Assembly: GCA_017456015.1 (NCBI GenBank)
Contig: JAFTLL010000014.1
Coordinates: 1-9,761 of the forward strand
Direction: 5' to 3'
Origin: Clostridia bacterium
GTDB taxonomy: Bacteria > Bacillota_A > Clostridia > Oscillospirales > Acutalibacteraceae
DNA length: 9,761 bases
The position numbers were made by a program, and so were the translations under genes. The notes below the pieces were generated by a model, which was not told the origin of the DNA, ran no database searches, and worked only from the letters and a program-made list of their open reading frames with translations. Shown piece by piece: positions 5,831 to 9,761 of this stretch (position 1 is the first letter of the stretch; each line of letters opens with the position of its first letter).

Positions 5831-6130
5831 ATGAGTAAAATGCGCGATTCTTACAACAACGCTCTTTTTGAAGCCATACTTGCCTTAAAAAATGTGGACG
5901 AATGTTCTGCTTTTTTTGAGGATTTATGCACCATTAAGGAAATTCAATCCATGGCGCAACGCTTTGTCGTTGCAAAAATGCTGACCGAAAACTGTGTGTA
6001 CAGCGAAATTGTAGAAAAAACCGGCGCCAGCACCGCCACCATCAGCCGCGTTAACCGCAGTTTGAACTACGGAAATGACGGGTATAACATGGTTCTCCAA
6101 CGCATGAAAAAGGACAGCAAAAATGTATAA
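5831..6130 (+). CDS. yerC: YerC/YecD-type TrpR-family DNA-binding protein
   Basis: This 99-residue all-helical protein belongs to the YerC/YecD branch of the Trp repressor superfamily. The C-terminal helix-turn-helix is clear: YSEIVEKTGASTATISRVNRSLNYG, about residues 57-81. The preceding DLCTIKEIQSMAQRF matches the core helices of the family. Aligned by eye with remembered E. coli TrpR, Thr34, Arg44 and Arg73 fall on the L-Trp-contacting Thr44, Arg54 and Arg84, with a one-residue gap. Bacillus YerC appears to share these residues, so they are a family trait and not proof of Trp binding. AGGAG at 5818-5822 lies 8 nt before the ATG. The gene overlaps the next methyltransferase by 8 nt. Its position right after a predicted Trp transporter makes a role in aromatic amino acid control attractive, but the regulon of this branch is not established to my knowledge. 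Confidence 0.9.
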   Translation: MSKMRDSYNNALFEAILALKNVDECSAFFEDLCTIKEIQSMAQRFVVAKMLTENCVYSEIVEKTGASTATISRVNRSLNYGNDGYNMVLQRMKKDSKNV

Positions 6131-6857
6131 CCGATTCGCCTCCTATTACGATATGCTTATGCAGGACGCGGATTATACCAAGCGTACACATTACATGGCA
6201 AAACTGTTTCGTAAATACGGCAGCTTCCCCACCCTGCTTCTGGATTTGGCCTGCGGCACCGGTGGGTTTTCTGTGCCTTTTGCTGAACTGGGTTGTTCGG
6301 TTATCGGGGTTGACGCGTCGGAGGAAATGCTGGATGCCGCCTATAAAAAAAGCAGCGGAAAGGACATTCTATATCTTTGCCAACGCATGGAAAACTTAGA
6401 TTTGTACGGCACCGTACAAGGTACAATTTGTTGTATGGATAGCTTGAATCATATTACCGATTATGCGGTGCTTTGCAAGGTGTTTAAAAGGGTATCCCTC
6501 TTTACCGAGCCGGGCGGACTCTTTATTTTTGATGTCAATACGCCCTATAAGCACCGTACTATATTGGGCAACAACACCTTCGTTTGGGAAGAGGACGGAC
6601 TGTTTATCAGCTGGCAAAACCGTTACACGCCCAAGACACGCACCGTTACATCCGATTTGGATTTTTTTGCCGCCGACGAGAACGGTACCTACACCCGAAC
6701 CTGTGAAACGGTTTGCGAGCGTGCCTATACCGAAAATGAGTTGCGCCGAGCGCTTGGTCGTGCCGGTTTTGAAACCCTGGCCGTTTTGGGTGACCAAAGC
6801 ATGGCTCCGCCGGAAAAAACAGCCGAAAGAATGTATTTTATAGCAAAAAAGAGGTAA
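6123..6857 (+). CDS. Class I SAM-dependent methyltransferase (YqeM-like)
   Basis: This 244-residue cytoplasmic protein has a Rossmann methyltransferase domain. The N-terminal MYNRFASYYDMLMQDADY is typical of small-molecule or YqeM-like methyltransferases. Motif I LDLACGTGGFS (residues 40-50) binds S-adenosylmethionine, and Asp64 in VIGVDASEEML is the acidic residue that contacts the ribose. A motif IV-like region CMDSLNHI lies at residues 104-111 and a motif VI-like region GGLFIFDVNTPYKH follows. The start ATG overlaps the yerC-like gene by 8 nt, with AAGGA at 6110-6114, so translation is coupled. It is followed by hslO after 3 nt. The methyl acceptor is unknown and cannot be deduced here. 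The general resemblance to Bacillus YqeM is from memory. Confidence 0.88.
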   Translation: MYNRFASYYDMLMQDADYTKRTHYMAKLFRKYGSFPTLLLDLACGTGGFSVPFAELGCSVIGVDASEEMLDAAYKKSSGKDILYLCQRMENLDLYGTVQGTICCMDSLNHITDYAVLCKVFKRVSLFTEPGGLFIFDVNTPYKHRTILGNNTFVWEEDGLFISWQNRYTPKTRTVTSDLDFFAADENGTYTRTCETVCERAYTENELRRALGRAGFETLAVLGDQSMAPPEKTAERMYFIAKKR

Positions 6858-6860
6858 CAC

Positions 6861-7727
6861 ATGGGAAAACTGATTCGATGCATTACAAGTGACGGCGCGA
6901 TTATGGCCACCGCCGTAGATACCACCGATATTGTGGCGCAGGCCGAGCAATATCATAAAACCTCCGCCGTGGTTACGGCGGCATTGGGCCGGCTTCTTAC
7001 CGCCGCCTCTATGATGGGAAATATGCTGAAAGGAAAGGACAATTCCCTTACCCTGCGCATCAAAGGTGACGGACCGGTCGGTGCGATTGTCGCGGCTTCG
7101 GATGCCAACGGTGATGTGCGCGGTTACGCGGTCAATCCGGTGGTAGAGTTGCCTTTAAACGATAAAGGCAAACTGGACGTTTCGGGTTGTATCGGCAAAA
7201 ACGGCACGCTGTTTGTGGTTAAGGATTTGGGGTTGAAAGAGCCTTACAACGGCTTTGTGCCGCTGGTTTCGGGAGAGATTGCCGAGGATATTACTGCCTA
7301 CTATGCCGAAAGCGAGCAAATCCCGACCGTCTGCGCATTGGGGGTACTGGTCAATCCAAATTTGACGGTGAAACAGGCCGGCGGTTTTATTATTCAGCTC
7401 TTGCCCGGTGCCGACGATACTGTCATCGATAAATTAGAGGCATCTATTAAAGAAATGGATGCTGTCACGCGGCTGATGGACAATGGAATGTCACACAAAG
7501 AGATTCTGCTTACGGCCCTCAAAGGTTTTGATGTCGAAATTGTATATGAGCAGGATATTGCCTACAAATGCAGTTGCAACCGTCAACGGGTCGAAAAAGC
7601 CATTGTAAGTCTTGGCAAAGAGGAACTGCAAAACATGGCCAACGAGGAAGAAAGCATAGAAGTTTGTTGCCATTTCTGCGATAAAAAGTATATTTTTACC
7701 CGTACCGAATTACAGGAATTGTTATAA
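6861..7727 (+). CDS. hslO: Hsp33 redox-activated chaperone
   Basis: This 288-residue cytosolic holdase chaperone protects unfolded proteins during oxidative stress. In the reduced state four cysteines bind zinc and keep it inactive; oxidation to disulfides activates it. The ligands are visible as CSC (Cys237 and Cys239) and CHFC (Cys270 and Cys273). The N-terminal catalytic-like fold shows TLRIKGDGPVGAIVAASDANG and the conserved VRGYAVNP, both diagnostic for Hsp33. An extra Cys269 directly before Cys270 gives CCHFC. AGAGG at 6850-6854, 6 nt before the ATG, overlaps the end of the methyltransferase gene. The length agrees with the usual 285-295 residues. It is the last gene of the yerC-methyltransferase-hslO operon; no strong terminator follows before the tRNA promoter, only AT-rich sequence. 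Confidence 0.95.
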   Translation: MGKLIRCITSDGAIMATAVDTTDIVAQAEQYHKTSAVVTAALGRLLTAASMMGNMLKGKDNSLTLRIKGDGPVGAIVAASDANGDVRGYAVNPVVELPLNDKGKLDVSGCIGKNGTLFVVKDLGLKEPYNGFVPLVSGEIAEDITAYYAESEQIPTVCALGVLVNPNLTVKQAGGFIIQLLPGADDTVIDKLEASIKEMDAVTRLMDNGMSHKEILLTALKGFDVEIVYEQDIAYKCSCNRQRVEKAIVSLGKEELQNMANEEESIEVCCHFCDKKYIFTRTELQELL

Positions 7728-7761
7728 TCAAAAGTTTTTTTGAATTTTTGCAAAAAAATCA

Positions 7762-7790
7762 TTGACAAAACTTTGGGAATATGGTAATAT
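7762..7790 (+). promoter_or_regulatory. Extended -10 promoter of the tRNA operon
   Basis: TTGACA (7762-7767) and TAATAT (7785-7790) have a 17-bp spacer, and a TG two bases before the -10 (7782-7783) gives an extended -10 element. Transcription would start near 7797, leaving a leader of about 40 nt before tRNA-Val. Confidence 0.85.
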
Positions 7791-7836
7791 ATCATTCGTC
7801 GCCGGTGCGGAATCACTAGCGGTTACAAGCTAATGT

Positions 7837-7912
7837 GGGAGCATAGCTCAGCTGGGAGAGCATCTGCCTTACAAGCAGAGGGTCACAGGTTCGAGCCCTG
7901 TTGTTCCCACCA
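7837..7912 (+). tRNA. tRNA-Val(UAC)
   Basis: The 76-nt cloverleaf has acceptor GGGAGCA pairing with TGTTCCC (one G-U), D stem GCTC/GAGC, anticodon stem TCTGC/GCAGA with loop CTTACAA (anticodon TAC), T stem ACAGG/CCTGT with loop TTCGAGC, discriminator A and encoded CCA. First gene of the five-tRNA operon. Confidence 0.97.
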
Positions 7913-7915
7913 TAT

Positions 7916-7992
7916 GGCCTGGTAGTTCAGCTGGTTAGAACGCTAGCCTGTCACGCTAGAGGTCGTGGGTTCGAGCCCCATCCAGGTCGCCA
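7916..7992 (+). tRNA. tRNA-Asp(GUC)
   Basis: The 77-nt cloverleaf has acceptor GGCCTGG/CCAGGTC, D stem GTTC/GAAC, anticodon stem CTAGC/GCTAG with loop CTGTCAC (anticodon GTC), T stem GTGGG/CCCAT with loop TTCGAGC, discriminator G and encoded CCA. It lies 3 nt after tRNA-Val. Confidence 0.97.
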
Positions 7993-7995
7993 TTT

Positions 7996-8071
7996 GCCTC
8001 TGTAGCTCAGTTGGTAGAGCAGGGGACTGAAAATCCCCGTGTCATTGGTTCGATTCCGATCGGAGGCACCA
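7996..8071 (+). tRNA. tRNA-Phe(GAA)
   Basis: The 76-nt cloverleaf has acceptor GCCTCTG/CGGAGGC, D stem GCTC/GAGC, anticodon stem GGGGA/TCCCC with loop CTGAAAA (anticodon GAA), T stem ATTGG/CCGAT with loop TTCGATT, discriminator A and encoded CCA. It lies 3 nt after tRNA-Asp. Confidence 0.97.
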
Positions 8072-8076
8072 TTTAT

Positions 8077-8152
8077 GCGGATTTAGCTCATCTGGTAGAG
8101 CGCCACCTTGCCAAGGTGGAGGTAGCGAGTTCGAGCCTCGTAATCCGCTCCA
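8077..8152 (+). tRNA. tRNA-Gly(GCC)
   Basis: The 76-nt cloverleaf has acceptor GCGGATT/AATCCGC, D stem GCTC/GAGC, anticodon stem CCACC/GGTGG with loop TTGCCAA (anticodon GCC), a TTCGAGC T loop, discriminator T and encoded CCA. A 12-bp hairpin begins directly after its 3' end. Confidence 0.97.
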
Positions 8153-8190
8153 AGGACGCTTAAAACCCGCTTTAAGCGTCCTTCAATTTT
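8153..8190 (+). terminator. Hairpin between tRNA-Gly and tRNA-Cys (possible leaky terminator)
   Basis: A perfect 12-bp stem AGGACGCTTAAA (8153-8164) with its complement at 8171-8182 and a 6-nt loop is followed by TCAATTTTCT. The four T residues are weak and offset, so it may be a leaky terminator or a processing signal. tRNA-Cys starts 12 nt after the stem and has no separate promoter that I can see. Confidence 0.5.
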
Positions 8191-8194
8191 CTAT

Positions 8195-8269
<75 letters not shown>

Positions 8270-8273
8270 AAAT

Positions 8274-8309
8274 AAAAAAGGGACTTCACGAAAGTGAAGT
8301 CCCTTTTTT
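8274..8309. terminator. Bidirectional intrinsic terminator (tRNA operon and XRE gene)
   Basis: GGGACTTCAC (8280-8289), loop GAAA, GTGAAGTCCC (8294-8303) form a 10-bp stem, flanked by six A residues before and six T residues after. It ends the tRNA operon on the plus strand and the XRE regulator on the minus strand, whose stop codon (8308-8310) overlaps the T-tract. Confidence 0.93.
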
Positions 8310-8550
8310 ATTCTAAGCCCAAAAGCCAATTGACCGACACTTTTAAGATTTCGGCCAATTCTTTTAATTCATAATCCGCAACAAACCTTGTTCCGATTTC
8401 AATTCTCGAAACACTATCCCTTTCTATGATAATACCTTTAATTTGCAACTGCGCTGCCAAATCACATTGTGTAAACTTTCTCTTTATCCTTGCCTCATGT
8501 ACCCTTTTCCCGCAAATATTTTTCTTGCCATTGTAATCGTAGATTTTCAT
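8308..8550 (-). CDS. XRE-family (Cro/CI-like) transcriptional regulator
   Basis: This 80-residue protein is a stand-alone helix-turn-helix DNA-binding domain. From residue 14 the pattern GKRVHEARIKRKFTQCDLAAQLQ is helix 1 and the start of the HTH, IERDSVSRIEIGTRFVADYEL (about 42-62) contains the recognition helix and the Cro/CI-type RIE.G motif, and LAEILKVSVNWLLGLE closes the five-helix fold. There is no effector or dimerisation domain. I choose the ATG at 8548-8550, because GGAGG at 8559-8563 lies 8 nt upstream; the same frame stays open 60 codons further upstream but has no family similarity and crosses the promoter region. It is divergent to the GNAT gene, and two copies of a 19-bp element lie between them, so it probably represses itself and its neighbour. 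It is small and prophage-like in type, but no phage genes are visible. Confidence 0.88.
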   Translation of the reverse strand: MKIYDYNGKKNICGKRVHEARIKRKFTQCDLAAQLQIKGIIIERDSVSRIEIGTRFVADYELKELAEILKVSVNWLLGLE

Positions 8551-8591
8551 AAAGCACACCTCCAAGAAATATGTTAAAGATAAGAATTTTC

Positions 8592-8620
8592 TTGACATTA
8601 GCATATTTTTGCCGTAATAT
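8592..8620 (+). promoter_or_regulatory. Sigma-A-type promoter for the GNAT gene
   Basis: TTGACA (8592-8597) and TAATAT (8615-8620) are separated by 17 bp. The transcript would start near 8627, inside the second 19-bp repeat. Confidence 0.83.
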
Positions 8621-8628
8621 TGTGTTAA
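8600..8628 (-). promoter_or_regulatory. Overlapping divergent promoter for the XRE gene
   Basis: On the minus strand, TTAACA (8623-8628) and TATGCT (8600-8605) are separated by 17 bp. The -35 lies inside the second 19-bp repeat and the expected start near 8593 is just before the first. It overlaps the plus-strand promoter almost completely, so the two should exclude each other. Confidence 0.55.
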
Positions 8629-8675
8629 AGATAAGAATTTTTGTTTTTTATTATTTGGGTTGGGGGTATTTACAA

Positions 8676-9197
8676 ATGATAACCGGCAGCAAAGTTGCAA
8701 TTCGCGGATTAACAAAAGAAGATTCTGCAAATATATATGAATGGGTTAATAAAGAAGAATTACGGGCTCTCACCGGCACCCTATACCCTGTTTCGGAATA
8801 TGAACACGAAGAGTGGATACGGAGAACCACCACCTCGGGCAACACAAAACTATTTTTGGTTTTTGAAAAGGTTAGCGGCAAAAAGTTAGGAACAATTGGT
8901 TTGAAAAATTTCGATTACACAAACCGAAATGTTGAGCTTTTTATTAGTTTGGGTATATCCGGAGGATTTGGTACGGATGCTGTCAAAACCCTTACCGATT
9001 ACTGCTTTGCACATCTTAATATTCATAAGGTTTACCTATATGTTTTTGAATCCAATCAAAGAGCCGTTCGCTGTTATGAAAAGGCCGGATTTATAAATGA
9101 AGGTACTTTGTCGGAACACCATTTTAATAATTATAATTATGAAAGTGTGATTGTAATGGGGAGATTAAATAAGACAAAACAAAATAAGGAATTTTGA
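8676..9197 (+). CDS. GNAT-family N-acetyltransferase (RimJ/RimL-like)
   Basis: This 173-residue enzyme transfers an acetyl group from acetyl-CoA to an amine; the substrate is unknown. The N-terminus VAIRGLTKEDSANIYEWVN is typical of the Acetyltransf_3 (RimJ/RimL, SpeG-like) group. The central NVELFISLGISGGFGTDAV (residues 85-103) is motif A, with the loop GISGGFGTD that holds the CoA pyrophosphate, and VFESNQRAVRCYEKAGFINEG (about 123-143) is motif B. I choose the ATG at 8676, with GGGGG at 8662-8666, 9 nt upstream. The frame stays open 35 codons further upstream, but that part lies over the promoter and operators. The gene is AT-rich and divergent to an XRE regulator. A detoxification or resistance role (small-amine or drug acetylation) is possible, but nothing in the sequence decides this. 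Confidence 0.88.
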   Translation: MITGSKVAIRGLTKEDSANIYEWVNKEELRALTGTLYPVSEYEHEEWIRRTTTSGNTKLFLVFEKVSGKKLGTIGLKNFDYTNRNVELFISLGISGGFGTDAVKTLTDYCFAHLNIHKVYLYVFESNQRAVRCYEKAGFINEGTLSEHHFNNYNYESVIVMGRLNKTKQNKEF

Positions 9198-9222
9198 AAA
9201 AATTACCCTAACCATATATTCT

Positions 9223-9259
9223 AATGAAGCACCTATGAAAACATAGGTGCTTCATTTAT
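9223..9259 (+). terminator. Terminator-like hairpin after the GNAT gene
   Basis: A perfect 15-bp stem (9223-9237 and 9242-9256) with an AAAA loop is followed by TATTTC, with only a short T-run at the stem end. It probably ends the GNAT transcript and insulates spoIIID, though the U-tract is weak. Confidence 0.7.
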
Positions 9260-9295
9260 TTCATAAAACCTTAAAATCGAGTCGGTTTCCGCAAG

Positions 9296-9324
9296 GCATA
9301 AAGTGCCATGTCGCGGCATAGTAT
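9296..9324 (+). promoter_or_regulatory. Possible sigma-E-type promoter for spoIIID
   Basis: GCATAAA (9296-9302) and CATAGTAT (9317-9324), separated by 14 bp, resemble the mother-cell sigma-E elements (-35 with ATA, -10 near CATACAAT). The match is partial. It is proposed because spoIIID is a sigma-E gene in Bacillus and no good sigma-A promoter is visible here. Confidence 0.35.
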
Positions 9325-9353
9325 GTAATAACTATGAATTGGGGTTGATCGAA

Positions 9354-9614
9354 TTGAACAACATGATAAGCGAACGGGCCATTATACTTGGAGAATATAT
9401 TAGCAGTACCGGTGCAACCGTGCGTGAAACCGCCAAAAAATTCCACATATCCAAATCGACTGTACATAAAGACGTTACACAGCGACTTTTACATGAAAAT
9501 CCGCAATTGTTTGAAACCGTAAAGGTGATTTTGGAAAAAAATAAGGAAGAGCGCCATATTCGCGGCGGTATGGCGACGCGCCGTAAGTACCGGGCACTGG
9601 CTGAACGGGAATAA
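9354..9614 (+). CDS. spoIIID: SpoIIID, mother-cell sporulation transcription regulator
   Basis: This 86-residue DNA-binding protein modulates sigma-E and sigma-K genes in the mother cell during sporulation. The block ISKSTVHKDVTQRL (residues 32-45) is the almost invariant SpoIIID recognition helix region, and the basic tail region ERHIRGGMATRRKY (66-79) matches the second DNA-contacting element of the family. I place the start at TTG 9354-9356: GGGG at 9341-9344 lies 9 nt upstream, and from this start Arg8 of ISER aligns with the Arg8 of the Bacillus protein. An ATG at 9363 is in frame but its distance to the GGGG is too great, and an ATG-like upstream extension to 9303 has no support. The gene stands alone, between the GNAT hairpin and a bidirectional terminator. 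Its presence argues that the host forms endospores. Confidence 0.93.
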   Translation: MNNMISERAIILGEYISSTGATVRETAKKFHISKSTVHKDVTQRLLHENPQLFETVKVILEKNKEERHIRGGMATRRKYRALAERE

Positions 9615-9618
9615 TGTA

Positions 9619-9660
9619 ACATAAAAAAACCGAGACGTTGCGTCTCGGTTTTTTTATGTT
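9619..9660. terminator. Bidirectional terminator between spoIIID and tRNA-Arg
   Basis: CGAGACG, loop TTG, CGTCTCG form the core of a long inverted repeat, with seven A residues on the left arm and seven T residues on the right. It starts 5 nt after the spoIIID stop and lies directly after the 3' end of the minus-strand tRNA-Arg, so it can serve both. Confidence 0.92.
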
Positions 9661-9735
9661 TGGCACCCCCTGCGCGAATCGAACGCACAACTAACCCTTA
9701 GGAGGGGTTTATTATATCCATTTAACTAAGGGGGC
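9661..9735 (-). tRNA. tRNA-Arg(CCU)
   Basis: The 75-nt minus-strand cloverleaf has acceptor GCCCCCT pairing with AGGGGGT (first pair G-U), D stem GTTA/TAAT, anticodon stem AACCC/GGGTT with loop CTCCTAA (anticodon CCT), T stem GTGCG/CGCGC with loop TTCGATT, discriminator G and encoded CCA. Only 26 bp of upstream sequence are in the window, so its promoter is not identifiable. Confidence 0.95.
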
Positions 9736-9761
9736 ACAGTAAAAATAGTTTAACTGAATTG

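Larger units (their letters stand above)
8572..8641. repeat. Two 19-bp direct repeats, candidate XRE operators
   Basis: TGTTAAAGATAAGAATTTT occurs perfectly at 8572-8590 and 8623-8641, a period of 51 bp (close to five helical turns). The copies bracket the plus-strand promoter for the GNAT gene: the first lies just upstream of the -35, the second covers the start-site region. The second copy also supplies the -35 of the minus-strand promoter for the XRE gene. The placement strongly suggests operators bound by the XRE protein; binding is inferred. Confidence 0.8.

Noticed and set aside
6396..6956. Minus-strand open frame of 186 codons
   Set aside because: It is a shadow of the methyltransferase and hslO genes, whose motifs are intact on the other strand.
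7728..7761. AT-rich inverted repeat after hslO
   Set aside because: The A/T-only stem is short and could arise by chance in this base composition; I do not call it a terminator.
8572..8641. CRISPR array or mobile-element terminal repeats
   Set aside because: There are only two direct copies, the spacer is a promoter, and there are no cas or transposase genes; operators are the better reading.
8571..8675. 35-codon N-terminal extension of the GNAT protein
   Set aside because: It begins inside the first 19-bp repeat and upstream of the promoter, so it would not be on the transcript.
8551..8730. 60-codon N-terminal extension of the XRE protein
   Set aside because: It runs through the divergent promoters and repeats, lacks similarity, and a good ribosome binding site marks the ATG at 8550.

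Overview
The window looks like a chromosomal piece of a spore-forming Firmicute, most likely a Clostridia (Oscillospiraceae-type) genome. The reasons are a T-box leader, SpoIIID, a YerC/TrpR-family regulator, tRNA genes that encode their own CCA ends, strong AGGAGG-type ribosome binding sites and moderately AT-rich DNA. The assignment is an inference from gene content, since no marker gene is present.

Left part (1-2521, minus strand): a branched-chain amino acid ABC transporter operon, livJ (binding lipoprotein), livH (permease) and the start of livM (permease, cut by the window edge). A TTGATA-N17-TATAAT promoter lies upstream of livJ. The 152-bp gap between livJ and livH holds a perfect 14-bp hairpin, a terminator-like hairpin and a 14-bp long-range pairing that overlaps that hairpin and ends next to the livH ribosome binding site.

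Middle part (2595-5754, plus strand): a divergent operon for a predicted tryptophan ABC transporter, trpX-trpY-trpZ. A consensus promoter is followed by a T-box riboswitch leader whose specifier codon reads TGG (Trp), with clear mutually exclusive antiterminator and terminator helices. Between the T-box terminator and trpX is a 10-codon open reading frame with its own ribosome binding site and one Trp codon, while the three transporter proteins contain no tryptophan at all. A strong terminator closes the operon. The 636 bp without a long gene between livJ and trpX are filled by these two promoters, the T-box and the mini-ORF.

Next (5774-7727, plus): a second operon of a YerC-type TrpR homologue, a class I SAM methyltransferase and the redox chaperone Hsp33 (hslO). 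Beside a Trp transporter, the TrpR-family protein suggests, but does not prove, a second layer of tryptophan sensing.

Then (7762-8309): a five-gene tRNA operon, Val(UAC)-Asp(GUC)-Phe(GAA)-Gly(GCC)-Cys(GCA), with its own extended -10 promoter, an internal hairpin before tRNA-Cys and a bidirectional terminator.

Right part: a divergent pair of an XRE-family regulator (minus) and a GNAT acetyltransferase (plus). Its 125-bp intergenic region has face-to-face promoters and a perfectly duplicated 19-bp element that looks like an operator. The window ends with spoIIID (mother-cell sporulation regulator, probably starting at TTG), a bidirectional terminator and a tRNA-Arg(CCU) on the minus strand. 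Most genes are ordinary housekeeping functions. The most interesting material is regulatory RNA and DNA in the gaps: the T-box plus Trp mini-ORF, the livJ-livH gap, and the XRE/GNAT operators.
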